Shown piece after piece: positions 33,747 to 45,226 of a stretch of 64,000 nt of DNA (position 1 is the first letter of the stretch; each line of letters begins with the position of its first letter). A model generated the notes under the pieces. The model did no database searches. It saw nothing but the letters and a program-made list of their open reading frames with translations, and was not told the origin of the DNA. Both the position numbers and the translations under genes were made by a program. The stretch comes from Camellia lanceoleosa (lineage: Eukaryota; Streptophyta; Magnoliopsida; Ericales; Theaceae): assembly GCA_025200525.1 (NCBI GenBank), contig CM045762.1, positions 102,698,682 to 102,762,681 of the forward strand. The letters are read 5' to 3'.

Positions 33747-34633
33747 ATGGATGAAGTTGAGTCCATTATCCAGTAGGTTCTCGCCAAATCTGGTACTCTT
33801 CCTTATCCTGCTCTTTCAGTCACATCAGGTAATCCTTCATGGTATTTTGATTCCGCCTGCTGTAATCATATGACCTCTGATTCTACTATATTTTCTTCTA
33901 TCTCATCATCCTTTTCTGTTCCCTCTATATATACTGTTGATGGTTCTCATATGTCTATTAGTCAAATTGGTCAAATTTTTACTTCCACTGTATCTCTTTC
34001 TAATGTTTATTACATCCCTGCTCTTAAATTAAACGTTATCTCTATTGGTCAATTGTGTGATCTTGGTCTCACCGTCACTTTTTCTGCCAATGGTTGTTTG
34101 TTGCGAAACCCTCAGACGAAACAGATCTTTGGGATAGGCCGTAGGCATGTACGTCTGTTCGAGCTTCTTTATCTTCGCATTCCATCTACATCATCTACTA
34201 CTGCTTCTATGTGCCTCTTCCGCTGTTTCTACTTCTATGTCTTCTTTTCACCTTTGGCATTGTCGTGTAGGACATGTCTCTTTTGGTCATTTAAAAACTT
34301 TGGTTTCTGGTGGTCGGTTAGGTCGTGTTAGTTATGAAAATATTGATTGTTTACCTTGTTAACTTGCTAAACAGCCTGCATTACCTTTTAATAAAGGTAA
34401 TTCTATTTCTATTGCCCTGTTTGCTCCTGTGCATTTTGATATATGGGGACCCTTCCCTACCCCGACCATGGGGGGTTCTAGATATTTTGTGATTTTTGTT
34501 GATGATTTTTCTCGTTATACTTGGATATTTCTTCTCAAAGATTGGTTTGAACATAAACAGGTTTATTTTGATTTCTCTGCCGTGGTCCATACTCAGTTTT
34601 CTCAAAGTATTAAAACCTTTTGCTCTGATACCA
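33747..34633 (+). pseudogene. Copia protease-integrase fragment, array copy 4
   Basis: An early TAG sits at the same codon as in copy 3 (after ESIIQ), a shared mutation suggesting copies 3 and 4 are closest. The protease region DSACCNHMTSD and IPALKLNVISIGQLC are open to about 34195, where a frame change occurs. HLWHCRVGHVSFGHLKTL follows in another frame (34147-34362). A TAA after CLPC ends it. DDFSRYTWIFLL is encoded at about 34500-34535. It ends at an intact reversed primer site. Confidence 0.78.
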
Positions 34634-34753
34634 TGTTATAAGAGTAGAAAGAGAAGAGAAAAGAGAACTTTTGTATTCAATGTATAAATGAATAGGTACA
34701 CACTTATTTATATAGGAGAGAAGATAAGTATATACAGAGAATATATTATAACA
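34634..34753 (-). repeat. LTR-like end, array copy 4, right
   Basis: TGTTATAAGAGTAG...ATTATAACA, 120 bp, preceded on the minus-strand side by an intact TGGTATCAGAGC. Confidence 0.78.
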
Positions 34754-36434
34754 GATATATACAAAGAATATCCTAATATATCTTAATATACTATATTAAC
34801 AATCTTGATCTGAGAAGCGAAGATTGAAAGTACGCGACAACGGAGATCGAGACGACACGATTACAGAGATTGATCGGATCTAAGAGGCGCAATAGCGTGG
34901 CGACAGAGGAAGAAAGATCGACGAGCGATGACGGAATGGAAGAGATCGACAGTCAGCAACGGAGCGAAAGAGACCGACAACGAAAGGTTTGATTTGTTTA
35001 ACGTATATGAATGGGTATTTTGGTCATTTTATTTAAACTTGTCCGACAAACTTATTCAGTTTTTTTATCTTTAATCAAACAAAACTTAAATTTGAATTTT
35101 TGGATTGAGTAATCTTTTAATATTGGGGTTGGATTTTGGTTAAAGAGTTCAGCCCACTTGTCCATTTATAAAATATTAATTATTGTTTTATATTATTTTC
35201 ATTATAAAATAAAGTAGAAAAAAAACAAAAAGACTAACATATATTTTTTTAGGGTTTAAATTAAAGGGAGACTTACGTGTAGGTATAGATTTATTATCCA
35301 ATAAATCCTATGAGAATTAATAGCATTTTTTTATCAAATATTATTAAAAAGCGTCATTAATTGTTAATTTTGAATAACAGTTTAAAAATTATCACAAAAA
35401 TATCACTAATTATAAGTTTTAGTGACAACTTAAAAAAATTCTCACAATAAAAGTTATCAATTTTCTACTTTATAGCAATAGTTTAAAAAATTCATCACAT
35501 AAGAATGTCACTAATTATTAGATTTAGCAACAATTTATAAAAATTGTGATAAAAAAAAGTCACTAATTATCAATTTTTAAAGACATGCAAAAAATCGTCA
35601 TAAAAAATTATTTTTAACGATGATTTTACTATGAATTATTTTTAATAGGAGTTGATAGGAATTAAATCTAAAAATTAGGACCTAATAGTAATTTATCCTA
35701 AATTAAAACATTTGTTGAAAATCATATTTATTTATCATTAAATTTTTTTAACATTCTAAATTTAAATAATAAATAAAAGGATCTAAATAATTTAATATCC
35801 ATTCAAGACAAAAATTAAAAAAAATAATAACTCATATTTATTGGGTTTAGTGGGAAAATTGGAAATTGATTTTTTTTTTTTTTTCAAGACCAGGCTTGAG
35901 ATATAGTACAAGCCCGACCTGAGGTTTGTCACCCCCACCTAAAGCAGTATAAAAAAAATTCATTATGGTATTAAAAGTTCAAGAGTTCTAACTTTGCACT
36001 TGCTAATCCATTTTAGATTTTCTTTATTAGATGTATTTTTTTTTAATATCTATCCTCTGAAATTGCCAAAGACGATTTCAAGCACTTGTTAAAATTTAAA
36101 AAAAATAAAATAAAATTTGTTTCCTTGTTTTGATTGATCGAAAAATCAATCTATTCACTTATTTTATATTATTTTTGAAATTTCATATTTCACATTTATC
36201 TTCTTTGAAAGTTTGTGAAAAGACAAATCCACATATATCAAAATTTTTAAAAACAAATTTATAAAACTCAAGTTATAAGCTTTTCAAAAAATTTAATGCA
36301 AAATGTTCCCAAAATGCAAAAATATCAAGAATTGTGCTTTCCATCATTTGTATGTATGTAATCTGTTCAAAAAACCATATGTATGTATTTACCAACCATG
36401 AAATGTCATGCATTTATCTTTTTATAACTAAAAT

Positions 36435-36720
36435 CACAGGAGATGGTGGCCTAGTGGAGAAGGCATCTTTCTCTACAGGCGTGACCCAGGTTCAATTCTT
36501 GGGAGGAGCGAATTTCGCTGTTTTGTAGCTGACTTTCTTTGGAGACCTCACTTGTACTCCTCTCGAAACCTAAACTTGTCTGTGGCGTGTGGTTGGGCTC
36601 TATTGGAGCTTCGGTGGTAGGTCCCTTCCTTTAGACTAGATTAAATCAGGCAGACAACTGGCTACCCTGGGGCCTTGGCCCACGGATGCAATATTGACAC
36701 CTCAGAACATTCTCTTTTTT
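36435..36720 (+). mobile_element. tRNA-derived SINE, copy 4
   Basis: Box A TGGCCTAGTGG and box B GGTTCAATTCT are present. It aligns with the other three copies and ends in a short T run. Confidence 0.7.
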
Positions 36721-37193
36721 ATAGTTTAAAAAAAAAAAAAACTTTATAACCAATAAAAATCAATTATTATACCTAATACCTCATGCAGCCATCAACGTGA
36801 ATTTATCAACAATTTTTCCAATAAAAAGTTTGATTACCACATATAGGGTTATACTATTAGTCTAATACTACTACCATAATAATGTAATGGGTAAATTATA
36901 CTTGGGCTTTAAAAAAAAAGTTACAATTTTGACATAATTATATTAAATTTTATAATGTTAAATTTGCATAATACTTAGCTCTTTTTTTCATTAATAAAAT
37001 CGAGTGGAAAGAAATGCAATCGGATTGGAAAATTTTGCTATCTGTAACTGGGAGAACGATGTTGGTTACCACAGTTAGGGTTTATAGCGACAAAAGGTAG
37101 CGGTCGGTGTGATGGGATTAGAGAGGTATACCATTTGTCTTTAACGGTAATTTGCTTTAAGGACAAGATCGTAATTAAAAAAATTAGAAAAAT

Positions 37194-38379
37194 GTGATTC
37201 TATTTACACACCACTAACATTCTCAATACATACCATTAATATATTAAATTTATATTTCAATAACATCTAATAAAATGACCATGAAAGACAACATGAGGTG
37301 TATTCTATCCATTCAAAATTTTCATATTTAAAAACACAAAATATTCTTCACAAACCATTATTCCTATAGGGTTTGGGGTTTTAACATATAAACATTATAT
37401 TTCTTCATCATCTTCACCATTAACATACAACTATGACATCATTTATTATCAATTAACTCACTTGATTCTCTTCTCCATTATACTTATTTTTTAAACTCAA
37501 AACATTATAGCCTTTGAAGATTTAGGGTTTGAGAATATTGAAATCAATTAGTTTTGAAGATTTGCATACAATGGATGACATTGAAATGATTGATTATGAT
37601 ATAAACATTGAAACCGTTGATTTGAATATTGAACATGTTAGTTTATGACATCGTTTTTTAGTTTTTTATTTATCTCGTTCGTATGTTGAAAAGTTTGTTC
37701 ATCGTGTTCGGATAATCAGAGTTAAACTTTTACACAACATTTGATTATTTATATTTGAACAGAACAATTTTGTTCATATTATTAAGTGACCAAATATTAA
37801 ATGTTCATATATAAAAAATTGAATATTTTAAGTTAATTCGGCTAAAATAAATTAAATTTTTATTCATTGTTCAAATATAAATTTTTAAACACATTAAGTT
37901 TGTTCAACTCTATATTTATGAACATGACTAATTTGATGAATTTGAAATGATGACGAAAGACGAGTTCAAAACTGACAATGAAGATCAACACCGACGAAGA
38001 TGGAGGTTGAATGAAACATGCCGCTGGTGTTCTGAAACGACAAGATGACGAGATGAGACACGAAAAAAGTTCAACACCAACTATGGATATCAACACCTGC
38101 AAAGATGGAAGCCGAATGAAACCACCGCTGGCGATGGAGATCAAAATCGATGAAGATGGTCTCTGTTCTGAAGATTGTAGGGTTTTTGTTGTGTCTAGTG
38201 CTGAAAATGAAGAGTTTTTGGTGAAAAAGTATGTATTCAAATAGTTAGTGGTGTGTTAATGTAGGGTTAGTAATGAAAAGTTAAGGTGTGAATTAAAATA
38301 TTTTTAAACCCTAAAAATTATGGTGTCGAGTAAGTAATGATGTGTATTGAGAGTATTAGTAGTGTGTAAATAGAATCAC
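37194..38379. mobile_element. TIR element of about 1.19 kb (MULE-like)
   Basis: The left end GTGATTCTATTTACACACCA, continuing CTAACATTCTCAATACATACC, pairs with the right end, which on the minus strand reads GTGATTCTATTTACACACTA then CTAATACTCTCAATACACATC. No clear target duplication was found. Inside is an open stretch (38011-38244, 77 codons) without a recognised domain. The left part is also present, truncated, at the end of array copies 1-3. Confidence 0.65.
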
Positions 38380-38440
38380 CCGTTAAAAAATAATGAGAAC
38401 CGAAATAATATGTGGCGTGCAAATAGAAGCTCCCTCAAAT

Positions 38441-39086
38441 GATAATTCTATTTCCACACACCAAATACTCTTAGTGCACACACTTAATGAATCTTTTTTT
38501 TATTATAATTTTGTCCTGAAATAAAATAATCAAAATAATCTTATTTTCCTCATCCAAAACCCTAATTCCTGACAAAGGAGAATGTCAATCAACAAAAGAG
38601 AATGTCATGAATATATTGAGTAAAATGGAATCCCAGAGTGACGTGGATGTTGAGGATAAAAGCAATCCCAGGGATACAAAGCTGAATGAATTGAGAATCA
38701 CTGACCATCTAAACACTTACATTGCAGAATATACATTAGTTTGAAATGGATATAAGATGATAATCTACCAACAAAAACCTTCGAAGGCCAGTAAACACAA
38801 AAATGCAGATAGATTGGTAATATGGCGGCTGATGATAGAAGAACGATGAGAGTGGCAGCGGTGGTACAAGTTTTCGGGAGAGGGAGTTGTGGCTAGTCAG
38901 CAATGAATGAAGAAAATGAGAATTAGGGCGTTAGGTTTAGGGTTTGAATCATGAAAAAGAAGAGGGCATTTTTGGTAAGATTATGACATGCACTAACAAA
39001 AATATAAAATTTCAAATTCATTGTGTGTGTGTCTGGAAAAAAAGATGTGCACTGAGAGAATTTTATGTATGGAAATAGAATTACCC
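38441..39086. mobile_element. MULE-like TIR element of 646 bp
   Basis: The ends GATAATTCTATTTCCACACA and (minus strand) GGGTAATTCTATTTCCATAC are inverted copies. TCCCTCAAAT is repeated on both sides (38431-38440 and 39087-39096), a 9-11-bp duplication of MULE type. The ends resemble those of 37194-38379. It carries a short gene-like stretch at 38598-38744. Confidence 0.72.
38598..38744 (+). pseudogene. Gene-like fragment in the 646-bp TIR element
   Basis: A 48-codon open stretch ends KLNELRITDHLNTYIAEYTL before TGA. It resembles the end of the fragment at 25556-25822 (KMKNLNMNDSLNTYVGEKEE), suggesting that two different TIR elements hold pieces of related genes. Function unknown. Confidence 0.4.
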
Positions 39087-39412
39087 TCCCTCAAATCCTC
39101 ATCAGCAGTTTGATATTTTATTATTTAGTTGAAGTAAAAAAACAAAACAAACAAATGAAACGTAAAAAAAAACATTATCCAGAGACATGTTGCGCTGCAA
39201 CTGCTGTTTTAGTTACAGAAAATGATTATCAAGGAGGAGCATATTCAGTGGGAAGACACATCTACGACCAACTATACAATTTCAATAAAATACTGGAAAG
39301 CCAGACACCACAGTATGAAGAAACCCCCTTGTAATTACGTACATATGGGAGTGGGACCCCAATTGAAGGTATGGCCAAAGTGCATCTAAACCCAGAATCC
39401 AGCCCCTGCATC

Positions 39413-40128
39413 CAGATCCTCTGGGGTGAATCCGTCTAGAGTGGCTTGTGGAGTGAATCAAAACAACATCATTTTGGTTAATGTTTAAACAAAAAAAAAA
39501 ACAAACAAACAAACAAACAACAACAGCAGCAGACAGACGGTTCACTGAAGAGCCGCCAGCGCTATCCTACATTCTTGTTGGAGCCATCCTTTTCTCCGAA
39601 ACCCTAACCCTAGATCTAGATCCACCACCACCGCAAGCTCATCTTGTGATCCACCGTCGTTGCCACCACCGCTCACCGCCCACCACTGCTGCCATCACCG
39701 CCCACCAGTGCAAACCTAGATCGCAACCGCCGCTCCCTTCTCTCCTCCTTCCTTCCCCAAAATCCAAAATAGATTGTGATCCACCGCCACTGCCATCATC
39801 ATTGCCCACCCATCGTCGCTGCCATCACCACCCACTACCGCCAACCCAGATTGCAACCGCCACTAGGGGTTTCAGAGGGAGAAGAAGTTGTAATATGGGT
39901 TTTCAAAACTAGGGTTAGGGTTTCAAAAGAGGAAGAAGAAGAAGAAGAAGAAGAAGAAGAAGAAGAAGATGGCGCCAACGAGGAGGGCACACCAGAGATG
40001 CTATTTTCTGTCTTTCCTTTTTTTAATAATTTATTATTATTATTATTATTATTTTAACATTAATCAAAACGATGTTGCTTTGATTCACTCCACAAAACGC
40101 TCTACAAATGTTCACTCTAGAGGATCTG
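39413..40128. mobile_element. Non-autonomous TIR element of about 716 bp
   Basis: The left end, about 39413-39490 (CAGATCCTCTGGGGTGAA ... GTGGAGTGAATCAAAACAAC), is an inverted copy of the right end, about 40046-40128 (GTTGCTTTGATTCACTCCAC ... AGGATCTG). No clean target duplication was found. The interior is low-complexity: C-rich CCACCG/CCGCC repeats that read as Pro/His, and a (GAA)n run at about 39931-39968. The open frames in it look spurious. Confidence 0.68.
39931..39968. repeat. (GAA)n microsatellite
   Basis: About 12 uninterrupted GAA units. Confidence 0.92.
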
Positions 40129-42598
40129 AACGCCCATGCCCTAACCCATTACAAGTTCACCCCATTACAAATTCACCAACACTACCTTCTCTTACAAGTT
40201 CACCAACACCACCTTCTCTTAGGTTGCTAAACATTAAATCAGTTCTCAGCGTTGATCAGGAGCTACAGCTATAGCTACAGTTTCACCAACTACCCTAATC
40301 AAATAAGTTGTTTGCCTTGTCAATTTTAGCCAATGGGCGGTCTCAAAGCTTTAGGGAGAGAGACTGCCTGAATTGCTGTTGTACAAACCAGAAAATACAA
40401 GCACCTTAACAGCAACTAGGAGTGATTTAACAACTATAGTTGATGTTATGCAGGGGAAAGATCCTTACAATTATTTTATTTGTTTATTTTTGCTAATAGC
40501 AAGCAATACTGTCATTCCGATAGAAGAACTAAACGTCCATTGAAAAAAGAATGTTATCTATAAATATGGCCATGAAAAATATATGTTCTCCAGTAGATAA
40601 TACTACACCACATAGTTCTATTCTTAGAACCTCCATTATCATTATGCTAATACCAAAAAACAAAAAAAAAAAATCTATAAATTTTAAGTGAGTTTCACTA
40701 CAACTGTTTCTGAAAAACACTTACACAAAACCAATCAATTGTTGATTCATAATTTGCTCTCCAAATATAAGATATAACAAAGAAGAAATCATATTCCACT
40801 CACCTGCAACTGCAAGAGAAGTACACGTGATCCGGTTTGCGGGACACAAAGCAAACTTTCCAGTTTGCAGTCCTTTTGCTGGCATCAGTGAAAAGAAAAA
40901 AGAAAAAGAGTCATTCCACAATTCATGATGTTCTTTCAAAGGAAGTCATTACAACTCAAGACTAAAGCCATTAAATGAAGAATATTATAAATTGTATCAT
41001 GTCACAAAATCTTCAGTACTAATCAAGGTTTGGATTCTGACAGAAAGCACTGCATTCTTGGATAAACTTTATCCAAAACACAGCTACATGAATTCATCTA
41101 ATGGCAATCCCTAGGTTCAATGGTTATGGAAAATGAATTGTGTTTGATGAAAGAGGTAGTACTTACAAACTTATAACTTTTTGCACAGCTAACCCCAATT
41201 GGCTGCCAACTTTAATCTGGGCTTTTTGGCATTTTAGCCCAAACAGCCAAAAAGCCCTAGCCTCATTTGGCACACCCAATGGCCCATGAAAAAGCAAAGA
41301 AGCTCACCTTTTAGGTTTTATTATTATTATTATTATTATTTTCCATGGTTGCCAAACCTGTTGTGGTTTAGCATTTTCCACATTTTTCCCTTAACAATTG
41401 AGAGAATGCCATTAGAAAGTTTTCATGACAATGCATTTTTATAGAGGGCACATTGGTCATTTTGCATTAAAAGCCTAAAAGCTAACAAGGTTGCCAAACA
41501 TGATTATCTGAAAAAGCCATTTGAAAAGTCAAAAGATTAAGGGCGTGTGCCAAAGTTTTAGGCCAAGTCTTTTTTTTTTTTTTGGTTTCAAAGAAGCTAG
41601 CTCAAATTCTATGTTACATGGCCTCGGGTGTGGATGCATATCTAGAGGTCAGGCCCATCAAATCTCAAATTTAAGGGGTCTTGGGTAGAATTCAACTCCA
41701 AAAGCTAGCTTATATACTTCACATTATTTTGGTACATACGTGATGTGGGATTTTGTTTCATACCCTCCCTCACATGTAGTGCGCTCACTCAGTAGCACTT
41801 GCCACGTGCAAACCAGGGACACGCACCTTACCCATTCAACTCCAAAAGTTAGCTGCTGAGGTGAGGGTGCCCTCACACTTACATACTTCACATTACTTTA
41901 ATACCTAGGAGATGTGGGATTTCACTCACAGATATATGTAACATACTTTGTCAAAAAGATATTTACTCATTTTATAGCCATTATACAAAAATGTACACAT
42001 ATAATGATAGTATCTAGTATAAATGTGTCCAATGGAAAATATTGGACGCATATCCCACACCCTTGTCTAACTATCGAATGTTCGATAGGTATTTGATTTA
42101 TCTTGAAAAGTCCATGTAACATAGCTTAAAAATCAGGCTACCACTCTATGATGTGAAGCTAGAATAATATTTAGATGATAATGCCCAGCTGCAATACATC
42201 AAAAGAAGAGCAGGTCAAAATTGATTTCAAGCCCCAAGGTCAAACAAAGAGGTATGGATGCGCAATCATGAGCCTTTTGCATAAACTATATGTATGCTAA
42301 AAATAGAGTTATCTGTTGTAATATTTGATCTTTAGGGGGGAAGAGTAGGAACCGTTCATGAGGGCAAACAGTATTCAGACTGGGGCCAGCATTATATTGC
42401 TGATCAATTTACAGGCTTCACATAGGAGCCAGCTTTCATGTGTGGCTGGTTATAAAATTGGGATTTTTGTCCCATGATATACTTCGTCTTATTAACCTAG
42501 GAACAAAAACCAAGTATAATGCTCTCTCACAATGGTCATGAGACAGCCCCCAAATTTCCAAAGACTGGAACATGGCTATGTATGAGTTTGTTTCGGAA
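40129..42598. other. Intergenic or distal 3' gene region
   Basis: No firm gene is seen. A candidate minus-strand exon (about 40808-40905) starts after ACTGATGCCAG and ends at a good donor (GTTGCAG then GTGAGTGG); it could be untranslated 3' sequence of the RabGAP gene. A direct repeat occurs at about 41693-41753 and 41838-41920 (AACTCCAAAAG, ACTTCACATTA, GATGTGGGATT). A (TTA)n run is at about 41318-41340. Confidence 0.4.
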
Positions 42599-42603
42599 GT
42601 TAC

Positions 42604-42912
42604 TATCGGAGATAAGATTATATTGTAAAAAATATCAAAAGATATGAAAGATATCTTCATAATATATGGAGATCCCATGATTTGTGTTTTTTATGATTTT
42701 TTGCATTTTTGATTTGTTTCAATTCCTTAATTGAAGGAATTTGATTGTATCAAGTTGAGTGAATGAAAGATATAGCCCTCTAAGGCTTTGTGTGTGTGGA
42801 TGTAGGTAAATATTGGCCGAACTACATTAAACTTTTGTGTTCTTTCTTCTCTCTTTTCTGTTTCTATTATCTCTCCATATGTAACCTTATTGCCTTATTA
42901 CAAAATTCAACT
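42604..42912 (+). repeat. TRIM 5' LTR (309 bp)
   Basis: It starts TATCGGAGATAAG, where the 3' LTR has TGTTGGAGATAAG, and ends ATTCAACT. It lacks a block of about 50 bp present in the other LTR. Confidence 0.85.
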
Positions 42913-42925
42913 TGGTATCAGAGCC
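42913..42925 (+). other. TRIM primer-binding site
   Basis: TGGTATCAGAGCC matches the initiator-Met tRNA 3' end and lies directly after the LTR. Confidence 0.85.
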
Positions 42926-43511
42926 TACTGTACCCTAGGCATGTTTCTCGATAGAGTACTTTCTCCACATTTTTTGTTATCAAGGTATTTTTTCCTCTTC
43001 CTTAAGTTGACCACTAGTTTGTTGATGTGGTAAGCAAACTTTGTGATTTTTACTTGTTTCGGGGGGCTGCCGGTGTATTCAGTAGCATTATTCTGTGATA
43101 TGTTGAGTTTTTCTGTTACTTCTCTACCCTTTTAGGGTCTTTGTGCTGATGTGATAAGTACGTATTTGATTCTTTTTTGTTTTTGGGCTACCAATGTGTT
43201 CAGTAGTATTCTTTGTGAGACGCTCTTTTTCGGCCTTTTTGTTTGTGGTGATTTGCAATTACTTCGACCTTGTTGCTTTCTCTCTCTCGGTTGGTTTCTC
43301 TTACTGCATCATAATTGATTCAATGCATTTTTCTATGTTGCAAGATGTTGATTCCTTACCTATGTTCATTGAAGTTGTCGATGAAGGGAGTTGTTACAAT
43401 TATTGTCGTCTTTCAACAACTTCATTGTAGTTGTTTGTAATGATCATCCTATTTTCGAGTTCAAGTAGGACATTTCCCTACAACCGTTCCATATTCCAAC
43501 TTGGGGCAGAG

Positions 43512-43870
43512 TGTTGGAGATAAGATTATATTGTCAAAAATATCAGAAGATATAGAAGATATCATAATATATGGAGATCTCATGATTTGTGTTTTTCATG
43601 ATTTTTTGTATTTTTGATTTGTTTCAATTCCTTAACAGAAAGGATTTGATTGTATCTTCCACTATATATATAGTGTATCATGTGAACAAGAGTATCAAGT
43701 TAAGTGAATGAAAGATTTTGCCCCCCCCCCCCCCCCCCCCCCCCGACTTTGTGTATGTGGATGTAGACCAATATTGGCCGAATCCCGTTAAACTTTGTGC
43801 TCTTTCTTCTCTCTTTTCTGTTTCTATTATCTTCATATTCAACCTTATTGCCTTATTACAAAACTCAACT
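43512..43870 (+). repeat. TRIM 3' LTR (359 bp) with a poly-C tract
   Basis: TGTTGGAGATAAG...ACTCAACT. It contains a run of about 24 C (about 43721-43744) where the 5' LTR has only CCCTC, and an extra TATATATATAGTG segment. Confidence 0.85.
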
Positions 43871-44495
43871 GTTACCATAAACAGTTACTTGTGGTTGGCT
43901 ACATGATCTTTTTTCTCCATTCTGCTCTATCAAGAGTCATATGCTTAATTAAATTAATTATATTCATATTCTTCTTACTATAGTATCCCATGTCAATCTA
44001 GATCTTGCTCTCCCCATAGCATTTCCATTAACCGTTATCCTATTGCACTTCTTCACCATTGTCTCTACCCATTTTTGTTGTACATAACCAAACCATTTAG
44101 TTTGTTCTCTCTGAACTTATCTTCAATTGGTCCTACTCATACCATCTTATGAATGCATTCATCTATAATTCTATCGTTCTTTGTCTTACATACATCCATT
44201 TTATTTCTAAGTAGTCATTAGATAAACTCATTTGCAAGCGTCCAAACAAGTGTCAGCTGCAGGCTAGCAATCTTGTCACGTCAACAATTGTAGATACTAC
44301 ACCACAAATCATTGATATATAAAATGAACACAGACAGGATAGAATCTTTCCCCAATCATTTCTTCCATCCAATTACCCCAAAATATTATTCTCAAAACCA
44401 TACTTATCATCTTTAAGATAATATAATTCGTAGGTTAGAAAATTAATAGTTAAACCCAATGGCCAAATTGGTAGGCTGAGAACCTGCTGACCCAA

Positions 44496-44870
44496 GGTCA
44501 TGTTTGTTTGGACTCAGTTCAAAAAAAGAAAAAAAAAGAGATGGGATTAGCATTCCTGGGCTCTTAGTCCTGGGATTATTTTTTTTTTTGGATTGTGTAT
44601 CGGATCCCATATTCGATTGGCTCAGGAATATGAGGGATTAATAAAATCACATCAATTTTGCAATTTAACTAACTAGTCTAAACCTCTCCTTAGTCCTCCA
44701 TTTTGTTTCCCACCTCCCTCTTGGGATTCAATAGTTCCCCATATGGGTCATACCATGTCCAAATGGACTATTAGTCTAAACCATAATCTTCGTAGTCAAA
44801 CATCAGAATATGTATTTTGTTAAATTATTAGTCTAATCCCAAGGCCATGCCTGCCAAAACAAATATGGCC
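44496..44870. mobile_element. MITE-like element (about 375 bp)
   Basis: The left end GGTCATGTTTGTTTGG and the right end (minus strand) GGCCATATTTGTTTTGG are inverted copies. The inside has GGGATTAG and CTAATCCC words, as in Harbinger-type MITEs. The target duplication is not certain. Confidence 0.5.
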
Positions 44871-45184
44871 TTAAGGTTCTTGCTTATCTAGCCCATTACA
44901 AAGCTTGTGTACAGAAGTTTTTAACAGCATGGAGTGTACTTACAATGCAAGCAAAGCAGAATGATACGGTAATTACCTTGCACTGCAGTGGAAGAGAATT
45001 TGTAGGTACAGATGAATGATGAATCTTCAAACAGCACATGCACTTCACTATATGCTCCTCATTAAAAGTTAAAATAACAAAATTCGGTCATGTCACTCAA
45101 ACTTGAAACTGGAATTTACAGCTCTACCAACTCAAGTGCCAAGTTGAGCATCTTTCGTACAAATATATGGGAAACCAAGCTACC

Positions 45185-45226
45185 CTAGTCATTGTGCTGA
45201 GATGCAGGGCTCCTGCTCTTGATCAG
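45185..45226 (-). CDS. RabGAP last coding exon
   Basis: 42 nt after acceptor GAACCAG, encoding LIKSRSPASQHND and the stop TAG (45187-45185). It joins in phase to the previous exon and gives a basic tail. Confidence 0.82.
   Translation of the reverse strand: MIKSRSPASQHND

Larger units (their letters stand above)
33586..37272. repeat. Tandem array unit, copy 4 (3.69 kb)
   Basis: The last copy, with no insertion. Its right end runs on without a break into an intact TIR element (37194-38379), showing that the unit's right breakpoint lies inside that element. Confidence 0.88.
42604..43870 (+). mobile_element. TRIM-like LTR element, 1,267 bp
   Basis: Two LTRs (42604-42912 and 43512-43870) surround about 600 bp. 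TGGTATCAGAGCC (primer-binding site) follows the left LTR directly, and GGGGCAGAG (polypurine tract) precedes the right one. Perfect 5-bp duplications GTTAC lie at 42599-42603 and 43871-43875. No protein domain is encoded inside; the small ORFs there have no motif. Short LTRs plus a tiny internal region are what defines TRIM elements; an internally deleted Copia element is the alternative. Confidence 0.87.

Noticed and set aside
39481..39912. 143-codon Pro/His-rich open frame
   Set aside because: Low-complexity CCACCG repeats inside a TIR element; no domain or splice structure.
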